Part shown: positions 13,378-24,257 of the stretch, one piece after another | Numbering within the stretch: the first letter of the stretch is position 1 | Layout of the letters: each line of letters opens with the position of its first letter | Source: Eudorina sp. 2006-703-Eu-15 | Lineage: Eukaryota > Chlorophyta > Chlorophyceae > Chlamydomonadales > Volvocaceae | Length of the DNA stretch: 64,000 bases | Reading direction: 5' to 3' | NCBI GenBank assembly: GCA_003117195.1 | Contig: BDSI01000015.1 | Location: 1,427,001 to 1,491,000 of the forward strand | Position numbers and translations under genes: made by a program | Notes under the pieces: generated by a model | The model's database searches: none | Told to the model about the DNA's origin: nothing | The model's input: the letters and a program-made list of their open reading frames with translations, nothing else

Positions 13378-16300
13378 TTACTTCTTGCGCATGAAGTTGG
13401 CGTACAGGGACGGGTTGGTCGGGTAGAGCACGCGGCCGCTGAAGCGGACCCACTCCAGGAAGGGGCCGTAGTTCTTGCCGGCGTTGGGCGGGCGCTCCAT
13501 GGTGATGAGCACGCCGCCGACGGCAGTGGACGTCAGCTGCGGCGGCATGTTGGCGCCGCTCCAGCCCTCGGCGGCGGGCGGCACGGCCTTGTTGACGCCG
13601 GACTGGCGCGGCGGCACACGCACCACCAGCACCGACTGGCACATGGAGGTGTCGTCGGTCACGTTCCACACGGTGCGGCCCAGGTTGCCCTCGACCACGC
13701 CGGCCGGCGGGTAGACCCACTTGATCATTTGGATCTACGACGATCACATAAGTAGCGGCAGCAGCAATAGCAGCAGCAGCAGCGGCAGCAGCGGCGGATT
13801 AGCGGCGGATTGAGGAATTGAGGAATCGCGTAATGAATGATGGGAGCAGCGGGTCCTCCTAAGATCATGGGTAACGGTTGTCTAGAAACGCAGTCGCCAG
13901 GACGCGGAACATCGGTAATGTTTCTGATGTGCCTCTAGGGCCGTTTCCCAACAACCCAGCGTCTCCCGTCCCCGCCCTTTCCCGCCATCCCATGTCAGGA
14001 GCCCGCTCCCTACCCGGATGACGCCGGAGTTCTTGATCTGCTTGAGGTAGATCTTGGAGATCTGCGCCGGGTCCTTGAAGAACACAGCCACAGACAGGGC
14101 CTTGGGGGTGGCGCGCCAGGCGAACTTGCAGGCACCGCACTTGGGCGGGCAGGACGGCTTCTGCTGGTCGACCAGCTGCAGCGGCGACCGACCGGTGATC
14201 TGTTGGCGGAAGTCGGGGTCTTGGTACCACACCAGGCCGCGGGACTTGCCCTTGGCGCCGAAGGCGGTCATGTTGACGACGTACAGCTTGTCCGGCGGCG
14301 GAGCCGGCGGCGGCGACCGCGGCGGCGGCGGCTTCAGCGACGGCGACGGCGGCGGCGAAGCCGGCTTCGGCGGCGGCGGCAGCGGCACCGGCGACGGTGG
14401 CGTCGGTGGGCTGGGCGGCACCGGCGGCGGCGACGGCGACGGCGGCTGCCAGCCGAGGGTCGTGTTGGTGGCATCTGCGAGGTAGTAGGACACAAGCGGC
14501 GTGAGGCGGGCGTGAGGTGAGCGAGGGGCGCGCGAGATGTAGAGGGGGTATCAAACAACCACAATATTTGTGTCGGGGGGCAAGGGCAGGCGGTACCGGG
14601 CAGCAGCGCCAGGACAGCCCACCCCCATGGGGACGGTGACGGTGACTGCCCCCTCCCCCCTTGCGGTCCGCCCTCACCGCCACCCCGCCCTTACGTTCCC
14701 GCCCTCAAGCATGCATTCCTCCCTCTCGCTCGGGAGGCCCCCTGACAAGAAACCTTCGACAACTCCCCGACTTACTCAGCTTGCCCTCGATGGCGGTCAA
14801 GTTGACCGGCGGCGGCCGCGGCGGGCGCGGCGGCGGCGACGGCGGCACCGGCGGCAGCGGCGGCGGCGCGAACTGGCCGGGCACCAGCGGCGGCCTGGGC
14901 GGCGGCGAGGGCGGGAACGGCACGTCGATGAAGGTAACGACCACGTAGCCGACCTGCAGACCCTGCGCGGCGGTGTTGCCGGCGTTGACGTCGGCGACGG
15001 CCTGGGCGATGCGGCGGAGGCCCTCCATCAGGCGGGACTCGGTCTGACGAGCCTGGGGGCGTACGACGACGAAGGGCGGGGGCGGCAATTTCTCAGGAGG
15101 CCGAGGACAGCAGATTCAGGACGGAGGCGTGGATTTCAGCGGAAGGGCTACAGTATCAGCCTCGCGCATGATAATGCCACAGCATCACCGGTCGCATCAC
15201 CAGTCGCATTACCAGTCACATTCACAGCAGCGTTGACACCGCACCCACAGCACCCACACGCACCCACAGCATTGGCATCAGCAGCACCGACAGGATCTGA
15301 GCGCAGTCGCTACGGCCGGGGCCCGCCCGGTTCCCGAGACTCGCGAGAGCATCTGCAAACGAAGCAGCGGCCCAACGCCACGGGGCCCGATCCGCACAGC
15401 CCAACCGCCCAACCACCCAACCGCTGCAACCGCCACCGCCACCCCGCCCTCACCCCTACCGCCCAACCAACCCACCTGGGAGATCGCCTCCTCGGTTCCG
15501 ACCGTGGAGGCGACGTGCATGATCTCGGACGGCGCCACCTCGGCGTGCTTGAACAGGGCCTTGACCTCGGCCGCCGAGTAGACGCGCAGCGCGGTCTCCA
15601 TGGCGCGACGGCGGTTGTAAATTCTGGTGTCCACCTCCGTGCCGTTGGGGAAGACGACGAAGGCCACGATGACCTGAGACGGATCCACTCCCTGCGGAAG
15701 GAGAGGCGGCGTCGAGGAGTCAGGGGGCGATGCACATGCGTCAGCATCCGGCCGGAGGCTGAGCCTCAGGGTCAGGGAACATTCGCCAGGGTGCACTGCG
15801 CGTGGCGGCGGCGGCGGCGGCGGCGTCGTGAGGAGCCGGACGGGAGGCGAGGCCGCAACACGGTGGCGGGCCGGAGGAATTCAACTAACGGACAACAGAG
15901 CGCCGCCGCCGACGCATCCAGATCCCTACTTGCCCAGCGCTGCTGACACGGGAAGCCAGGCACCTCTCAGACATAGGTAGATGCACAACATCGGTCACTG
16001 GGGACTGCGCTGATGGTCACTGCCTTGGCATTGGTCACTGATGCACGGCCCCGCGCTACGGTTCGACGCGCGTTTCCCCGGCAGCGTTAAGACTCCCATC
16101 GTCCGGACGTCCACTACATGGAAGGCAACACAGTATCAAGAGCCTCAGCCGCAGCTGCACAGAAGCAGCAGGTTACACCCCGACCCCCCGACCCCCCGAC
16201 CCCGTTCCCCTCGCCCTTCACTCACGAAGGCGAAGGCGATGCTCTGCTTCTGCTCCTGTACGAAGGCGGGCAGATCGAAGTCCTCCGGCAGGTTGTCACC

Positions 16301-18313
16301 CGGGTAGACGGCGGTGTAGTTGTCCAGCTGCAGACCGGTACCCGGAGGCAGCGGCGGCGATGGCGGGCTCGGGCTTGGCGGGCTCGGCGGGCGCGGCGGG
16401 CGCGGCGACGGCGGCGGCGGCCGAGGCGATGGAGGCCGCGGCGATGGGGGCGGCGGCAGCGGAGACGGAGGCGGCGGCGGGGACGGAGGCGGCGGCGGGG
16501 ACGGAGGCGGCGACGGCGGCGATGGAGGCGACGGCGGGTTGGGCGGGGGCGATGGTGGCTCCGGCGGGGACGGGGGCGGGGAGGGGGGAGGGGGGGAGGG
16601 GAGGGAGACGGGGGAGGCGGGCTCGGGGGCTCAGGAGATGGCGGCGGCGGCGACGGCGGTGGCGACGGCGGCGGCGGCGACGGCGGCGGCGGCGACGGCG
16701 GCGGCGGCGGCGGCGGCGACGGCGGCTCAGGGGATGGCGGCGGCGGCGGCAACGGCGACGGCGGCGGCGGCGGCGGCGACTCGATCACCTCCGGTGGCGG
16801 CGGACCCGGGTAGACGGCGCCGAACTGCAGGAAGCGACGCACGACCTCGGCGGCGTCGTCAGCGACGTCAACCGCCGCCTGAAGGACGGAGTCGACGTGC
16901 ATCGGGTGCAGGTCGGCGTTGCCCTGCAGCGGGGCCTCGTAGTGACCTGCGGAGTGGTGGTCGGGTGCAGGCGGGTGCAGGCATTCACGCGGGGAGCTAG
17001 CTGACACATGCCCGTCATGACATGCGGCGGTGGTGGAGCTGAAGGGCCTGCATGCCAACAGCTTCTTTAAGGATGCCATCGAATAGGATGGGACGGACAC
17101 GCCTCCAGCCCTGTTTGTCGCGAGTGTTGGCAGATCTGCGCTGTCAGCACCCATCTCCATCTCCTCGGCCCCAAACCCTACAGCACACCATCGACGACAA
17201 ACCACACAATGGAATCACACGGCCGCACGACCCACCCGCAGCGAACTCGTCGACCAGGGTCTTGAGCAGCTGGCCCCAAGACTCCTGGGCGCCGGTCTTC
17301 CAGTCGTAGCCAAGGTAGACGATGGCGCCGCTGACCTTGACCTTGCCGAAAGCCTACATCGCAGGCATCGACAACGCGCGACCGGACCGAATATGAAAGG
17401 GAAGGCCTCCTTCGGAAAAAAAACCGCCATCGACACCGACATTACTTTTCACTGAATTGAAACTGGACGATAGGAGCAGATGCAGAGAGCGCAGGATCCC
17501 GACCGCGTTCATACCTGAACGGCCACCAGAGCGTCATCGCTGTCGGCGGTGTACAGGGGCGTGATGGTGGCCGAGGCGTCCTCATGGCGGCACCAGGTCA
17601 GCAGAGAGGTCTTGTCGGCGACCTCCAGCGACTCGGGCCAGCTCATGGTGTTGAGGAAGGACGCCGCGAAGTCGGTGAGCTGCGGCTCACCGGCAACGTC
17701 CTTCTCCAACTGCTTGCAGACGCCCCAGTTACCTGAAGTAATCAAAATTTCATATTCATTTTATTCTTTTTTAATTTTGAACAGATAAGGCATAACATAC
17801 TACTGGGGAAAGACGACACCTGCCAAAGAACCGGAACGCAAACGCAGTCGTGCAACGCGCGCCGACATCTATATTGAAGCCAACTTCCTTACCTTGGTAC
17901 TCAAGGGCTGAGGCAACGAAGCTGCGGATGGCCTCGCCCTGGCCCTGATTGGCATCCAACAACACCACCAGACCGCCCGACTCCAGGTATGAAGCAATGA
18001 CCTTCATGTCCTCAGCAGAGCTGTAGAACCTCTGGCCATTTTGAGCAGGGATGACATATGCAGATGGCTTGTCCGAGCCAGATAGCGTTGGCTGGCCATC
18101 GGCGGATTGCACGTCGAAGCCGAGCTGCTGCAACTGGCGCTCCAGGTTCTTCGGGCCATTGTTCCACGACAGATCCAACACTCCCTTGTTCTCGCTCATG
18201 TACAGGGAGACGCGAGTCGCCTGGGCAAGCGCGAGCCCACCACAGACTACAAGAAGAGCCACCTGCAGGGCGCCCAGGCGCCTAAAAGGCGCCTTGGTGC
18301 CTGCGGAAATCAT
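13378..18313 (-). CDS. Secreted multidomain hydroxyproline-rich glycoprotein
   Basis: Eight minus-strand exons: 18313-17893, 17732-17515, 17353-17236, 16946-16226, 15691-15476, 15091-14776, 14474-14014, 13734-13378 (stop TAA). They encode about 942 residues. The start has a signal peptide (LQVALLVVCGGLALAQA). Residues about 30-250 form a globular domain with YVIPAQNGQRFY, SGGLVVLLDANQG and GAIVYLGYDW, reminiscent of class I glutamine-amidotransferase-like (ThuA/DUF4350-type) folds; that link is inference. Three Pro-rich linkers (SPPP/PPSPPP) in exons 4, 6 and 7 separate further globular segments; the last two exons carry several Cys. HRGPs of this build are wall or extracellular-matrix proteins, with SP motifs as Hyp-glycosylation sites. 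One base is missing within exon 4: exon lengths sum to 2828, and the Pro frame shifts near 16560-16620 in a run of G/C homopolymers. The exact role is unknown. Confidence 0.8.
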
Positions 18314-21245
18314 GGCCTTCAGCTGGAGGCGGTTGACGGAACAGACAGAACCACTTATGAACGTGACAAGGATAATGAGGACAGATGGTTGAGCACAGAG
18401 ATATTATATTAGAGCGCCTATTCCTCTATACCACCTAGCCGATGGAGTAGGCTAGGGCGGTAATAATCCAAGTAAGAATGGAACGCGTTTAAGTACCTCC
18501 AGGCTCGCAGTCGAAGGCAATTTGGGAGGCGGGCGCCGCCGTACACAGATTCATCATGACCTTTTACCAGCAGCATTACTACTATTGCATTCCTTTAATC
18601 TAATTACAGTAGAATAATATTCGCCTTGGGCGCGAGTAACGGCATGCCCCTTGCGACGCCGTATGTTGCAAACCTGTGCTAACTTTGCTAACGCCGCTCA
18701 GTGCATAATTTCTTATTGAATATTTTTGTTTGTGTCTGTAAAAACTCTGCTGTCCTTTTTACGATAGCAGATCCGTCCACGATACCAGCCAAGATGCAGG
18801 TCTGACCTGCTGTAAAGGCGGAGGGGTGACTTAAAATTATACAGTATACGAGTCATAAATTATGCCTTCATAGTTTCTGATATTTACTGTTCATTCTATC
18901 TACAGAGGGGGGTTGGTCGGCCCATGCAGGTAGAACGCTTTAGGTAAGCATCGTATAAGTACTGGCAAGCTTTTAAAAATCTTGGTATGAAATGAAATGT
19001 ACACTCCGTTCCCCGACGCAAGCGGCACAGTGTCCTTTTTACGCGGTCATCAGCCAACGGTGCCATTAAAATTGGCATTGCACTGATTGCTCAGCCGTCG
19101 GGAAACTTACGATGCCCTGGTAAAGTTGTAATGTTTAGTGCAAAGCACACAGGCGTGCTCGTCTGACATGGCCGTCGGCGGCAGGTGGAGGGCGGTGGTC
19201 AAGGGCCCTGACCGTCGTGCGCCTGGTACCGAAACAATATTCGGATTTTTATAAATGCAATCTTCATGAATGCATGGTGCTAATGAATTTACGGAGACAC
19301 CGGGCTGTGAATGGCGGGAGTCAAGGTTACCGTAATCCATAGTTGCAATGGCTCATGCATTTACAACAATGACATGATGCAACTAGCTTCCGACATAACG
19401 GATGATACTACAAAATCTTTACTAAATGTGTATTGATGCTTTGGTTCAAGTGATTCCAACCATCATCCCAACCGGTTCAGTGGCGGCCCGGGTCCCGCTG
19501 GGTCCCGTCAGCAGCTACGCGCACCAGCCATGGCAGGCATCACGCAAGCAGCAGCTCTCTGTGGGTGTTGGTGGAGGGAGACAGTGCCGATACGGACCAA
19601 AGAATTCGGGCACCATGGCTTTTTGATATCCGTCGCCGCCGTAACCTGCCCGCGGCAGCGCGACGGCTTGGCCACCAGGGCTTGCACCGATACGGCTGGC
19701 AACACCCTACGCCCCACGTCCCCAACATGGTATCTGCCCACGAATGCCACTTCTTGCATAAAATGAGGTGTGCCAATACGGAAAGCGGAGTAAGCACAGC
19801 TTGAGTTAACATGCCGCACCCTCTTGATATCACCGTTCATAATCATAGAGAAAATCTGCAGTTTCGCGCAGAATGAATAATTGCCCAGTCATCCTGCGCG
19901 GACGTAGAAAATAATACCCAACAGGTGTCACGCACGAAGCTGCAAATAAACTCTACCCTGCCTTGCCACCCGCACCCCAAAGACCAAAACGCCACCCCTG
20001 ATGCGCCGTTTGGAGTAAGTTGCTGCACATGATACTCACTACAGGTAGGAGTGGACAGGAGACGGCGGATGTCCGTGAATGCTCCCGAAATGCTAGCCTG
20101 GGAGGACGGTTTGGGGTGGCGCTTGCTTGTGACGCTAACGCAGCAGCGCGGTTGCGCCACGCGAACCTCATGGAAATACCCGACGACTTTGCACGAACTG
20201 GAAAATAATACCTCAAAGAGGTCTGCGCGAACTGAAAACTGATACAAACGTTTTCCTTGCGCAGCGGTCAGGCGCGCGTATGGTGCGGTAGCGTTTGCTG
20301 TGAATGGGGATGCGAGATGTGGCGCCTTGGACAGCGATGCCAGAGAGCCCAGACCACGCGCCGCCCACAAAGCCGTGTCCCAAGCAGGGCCACCACCACA
20401 ACCAACAGGACTCCCAGTTACGAGGGGGTCTCAACGACGCCTGATGCCACACCGAGGGCGCGCCTCGACGAGGACCAAACAAGAATTCAGGTTGGGCAGT
20501 GAGATCAAGGCCATACAGTGTGTCGTACAATCGCACCGTCACGGCACGGTATCGTACAGAGGGAGGGGTTTAGGATGAGACTGTGGCGGGCGGTAAAGGG
20601 AGGGGTGATTAAATCTCTGTGCGGGACGGGACCAAGGGACCCCCGAAGGCGAGGCGTTCGTGGCCATCGACTTGGGAAGGGGATGTCGGGCGGCAGGGAG
20701 GGTAGTGTAGGGTCCTGGAGCCTTGAAGATGACAGCTGCCGCGGCGCAGGGTAGCGATTGAGGTGTTGCAGCTGGCCGGCGGTGCCACTGAGCCTACTTG
20801 TCGTGAGCCTGGCCCCTGCCTCGGCAGCCTGCCGCGTCTGGGCAGAGGACCTCCGGGGTGCTTGCCTGGAAGTGCCCGCCCGTCCCGGAGCTGCGCCCCG
20901 CACAGCCGCCGAGGGCCAGCCGTGAAGCAGCAGCAGCCACTGGGGAGGGGGGAGACACGACCGGGTACCAAACACGCCGGTCTTATGAGGAGGGAAAACC
21001 ACTAATCGCAAGGCGTTATCAAGCCCCGTTAAGAGCCGAACTACAGGCTCTTGCGGCCTCCAGTTTTGTTGTACCTTGGTGGCACCCCTCTGGCGGGACG
21101 CCCCGGGGAGGTGCCAGGACTCGAGGGAGGGCAGCCCACCGGGCGGGGCCCACGAAACACAAAGTGTGGCAGACAGGGGTTCCAGTCGGGTAGGAGACGG
21201 CAACACGGCATGGCTGGGGCCCCTCTGATCCCGTACAGCGATCTG

Positions 21246-21279
21246 GGTCACCGATGACCCGCGGGTCCACCGTAACACA
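21246..21279 (+). repeat. Interspersed repeat family A copy
   Basis: GTCACCGATGACCCGCGGGT then CCACCGTAAC, in sense orientation. It lies about 70 bases upstream of a family B copy. Confidence 0.6.
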
Positions 21280-21339
21280 GTTGGTTCAGAAGAGCCATCG
21301 AGGTGCTCATCAGCTGATTACGTGTTTTTGTTACGATTG

Positions 21340-21480
21340 AGCAGGAGGGGACGGCGGCCCTCTCCTTTCCCCGCAAGGGAGGCGAGTGCTTCGGCGGTCT
21401 TTCAGTTAGGGCTGGGTTGGCAGCCCTTGGCCAGGGTCGGGCCCGGTCAGGTTTGTGTGACACTCAGCGTCACACGCTCA
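21340..21480 (+). repeat. Interspersed repeat family B copy
   Basis: Shares GTGCTTCGGCGGTCT and a GGCAGCCCTTGGCCAGG / GGGCCCGGTCAGGT block with 51500-51680; the second block also occurs at 23408 and 31560. This copy lacks a long CA tail. Confidence 0.55.
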
Positions 21481-21719
21481 TAGGGGCTCCCTCCTGGGGG
21501 AAATCCGCTCGAGAACGAGACGGGTGCGGAAGAGTACGGCAATGCCGCTACTGGTCGGGTCTCGGGTGTCAGGCGCAACGTGCTGCGTGGGGAGTTCACA
21601 CGAGGGAGTTATTGGCGCGGCTCCCCGTGACGACTGCATGCGACCCGGGAACAGGGGCAGTGCAGCTCTCACGATGAGGCAGCTCCGCTTCTGGGGATGC
21701 GAGGTGGCGGCTACTGTGG

Positions 21720-21797
21720 TGTTGGTGGTGGTAGAGGTGGTAAGGTGGTGGTTATGGTGATGGTGGTGGTGGTGGTGGTGGTGGTGGTGGTGGTGGT
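21720..21797. repeat. (GGT)n-rich microsatellite
   Basis: GGT and GTG units with a few interruptions, intergenic. Confidence 0.85.
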
Positions 21798-22030
21798 GTC
21801 AGAGACTGAGGCGAGGCCAGCGAGGGGAGGCTCCGAGGGGACAGGCTTGGTTTGCACAGTCCCTGCCCTCCTGACAGGGGCAGTCCCCAAAGGGATGCGT
21901 ACGGGACGTCGTGCGTGGTCCTCCCCGGCGGCCGTCATTGCAGTCCGAAGCAGCCTTCTGAAAAGCGGTGGGCGGCGGTCCGCTCGTGGCAGAGCAAGCA
22001 GCGCTGGAGGCGCCAGACAGCTGACGACCT

Positions 22031-22070
22031 GTGACCCGCGGGGTCCACTGTAACATCACCAATGATGAAC
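22031..22070 (+). repeat. Interspersed repeat family A copy
   Basis: GTGACCCGCGGGGTCCACTG followed by TAACATCACCAAT. Together with 22981 it shows the likely 3' end of the family (CACTGTAACATCACC). Confidence 0.65.
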
Positions 22071-22633
22071 CTGTGGCGATTGTGGCGCCCAGCAGGGCTG
22101 CGATGAGTCTCTTCTGGAGCCGGTTGGGCGACGTTGCGGAGCTGGGCATGTCCCCCCTAGGAAAGGTCGGTTCGGGTGCTCAGCAGCCGGGTCCCCGCAT
22201 CCCATCTCAAACAAGGGGCACGACGGCCGCTTCGTGGGCCGGGGGCCGCTGCTGCAGGGAACAGTTAAGCGCGAAGCACAGGATGGCCGTGGGGCAATGG
22301 TCGACGCGCTGTCGTGTTGGCGGCTTCGGGCGGAAGGGTGGCTGGGCGGTGGTCTCCCTCCGTCTTTGTCCCCTGTATGTCGGGATCTGCGGTGGGGCCC
22401 ATCCATGCCCGACTGTCACTTGCCCGACCGCGTGCTACCACGGCGTGTGTGCTTAGAGAAGAGACCCGCAGTACACGGAGTGCGTGCACCGGCTCAGGGC
22501 TTGATGGCACGGTGAGACCGGTCGGGGCGACGGCAGTTTGGTTGTTTTGTTTGTCCTCATTCGCAGTGCGTGGTTGGAGAGGTGGCTGCGGCCATCACTG
22601 ATGATCCGCCTGCGGGGCACAAGACTGCAAAAG

Positions 22634-22700
22634 TGAATGAATGAATGAATGAATGATGAACGTTACAGCGGACCCCCAAAAGGGATCAACGGTGTATATA
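22634..22700 (-). repeat. Family A copy (AAAAGGGATC subtype) with (GAAT)n tail
   Basis: Plus strand: several GAAT units, then GAACGTTACAGCGGACCC, then CCAAAAGGGATCAACGGTGT. In sense orientation the element ends CTGTAACGTTCATTCATT, that is, with a short tandem tail after the TGTAAC end. Confidence 0.65.
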
Positions 22701-22980
22701 CCGTATACCAGGGCAAGCCCGAGCAAATTGTCCATGGCGGTGGTCGCGCACTGGTGCAGCGATACCACGTTGGCCACAAGCAAGCCCCTCCGGGCCATGG
22801 GTGGGGACATGGGTGCGGACTTACGTGCCGTCCCCCATCCCACCCGCTCTTCCCTCATCTTGTCGTGCGCCTGCAAGCCATCCACCCCATGTCGCACCCT
22901 GGGGACTCCTACAACACTGTTCAAACCAAACGCGTGATAATGAAAGCTGCTTCGAGCCTGTAGGAATACATAGCATTTAC

Positions 22981-23019
22981 TGTCACCGACGACCCGCGGG
23001 GTCCACTGTGACATCACCA
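22981..23019 (+). repeat. Interspersed repeat family A copy
   Basis: TGTCACCGACGACCCGCGGG, then GTCCACTGTGACATCACCAA. Nearly the same as 22031 except that TGTAAC reads TGTGAC. Confidence 0.65.
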
Positions 23020-23407
23020 ATTATCAAGGCGGAAATTCCTCAGGTACTGTCACGCGTAGTACAGTTTCCTGGGAGCAGTCCAGGCATCCGCCGGCTGGTC
23101 GGCCTACCCCCGCTGCGCCCCTTGTGGTGTTGGGAGTCCTTGCCCCGTCCGTTAAGTAACGACAAACGGCGCCAACGAGAACGAAACGAGCCACACAAAC
23201 ACGATGGGAACCCACTGCTTAACCGATGCCACATCCTAAACTCAAGACCAAAAGAAGAACAACAACAACTGTTACAGTACTGCTGCCGTAACGACCAACC
23301 GAACACATGCTGGAAAGGGTTGCGGGACCGCACAGCCGCGTCCTCGCGGAAAGTAGGGGGAGTTGTACGACCTTGTACGACCCGGGGTCTCACACACACT
23401 CATACGG

Positions 23408-23460
23408 GTTAGCAGCCCTTGACTGGCCAGGGTCAGGCCGGGTCAGATATAATACGATTC
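23408..23460 (+). repeat. Interspersed repeat family B copy
   Basis: GGGTTAGCAGCCCTTGACTG, then GCCAGGGTCAGGCCGGGTCA and GATATAATACGATTCACA. It matches 31560-31604 and 51625-51680. Confidence 0.6.
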
Positions 23461-24208
23461 ACAAATATACGCATAAGGTCGGGCGGGTGTCCTCCCAGAA
23501 GGCAGACGATTTCTCGCATGCACACCCATTATTGTGATGCGTCCGTAAAATTGAGAAAATCCTCGACGGTATCTTCGGTCGTGCGCCTTTCCCCCCTCGG
23601 GAAGGGTGCTGCGGTCGAGCAATCCAGCCCTTCAGCTTTCCGTCCCCGGCCCCACAACAGTACACGTCCTACGACCAGTACGCACGAGCAGTAGGCAGTA
23701 AGCTACGGCATACGGCGATGTCGTACTCATGTCCTGCGCGGAGTGGATGTGCAAACCCATATGCGGTGATCGTGTGCCAGAACCGGCCCCAAGCCGCCGC
23801 AGGTGTCGCCGACTCGCCCACGAGCGCATTGTATCGTGCACGCGGACATCGTTCCCGCCAGGGGCCGTCCTATGCCCTGGCCCGGACCGCGCACCGCCGC
23901 ATGTAGGAGTGCTGTTGTCCCGCAGACAATAAGCCATACAGCTATCACCAAGTCCATATATGTGCCGGAGACAACTGCTGAAAACGATGGATGCTGCTGC
24001 AGCCGATGTCAATGGAATCCCCCATCCGGTCATTACAACCGGTGAGGGCCATCCAGGGTGGCGGAGGCGTGCGGCTGTCCGGCTGCTGCCCCCACAACTT
24101 GGATAGATCGGTCGGTTGGTAGGCCGGATCGGTGCGACATGTGCGTAGGCCATACACGCTCCATCCGAGTGCCGACGACCTGGAAGGATTGACCGAAACG
24201 GTGCTTAC

Positions 24209-24246
<38 letters not shown>

Positions 24247-24257
24247 CGGGTACAGCC

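Larger units (their letters stand above)
18314..24257. other. Intergenic repeat-rich DNA, about 5.9 kb, no supported gene
   Basis: It begins at the 5' flank of the HRGP gene and runs to the small secreted-protein gene. 18400-20300 is AT-richer than the gene regions. 21240-23460 is packed with family A copies (21246, 22031, 22634, 22981) and family B copies (21340-21480, 23408-23460), plus a GGT-type microsatellite at 21720-21797. Open frames here, including a 175-codon minus-strand one at 19843-20370, show no domain, signal peptide or splicing logic that I trust. Confidence 0.5.

Noticed and set aside
19843..20370. 175-codon minus-strand frame
   Set aside because: No family resemblance and no splice or start context; it overlaps irregular direct repeats (GAACTGGAAAATAATACC-like words).
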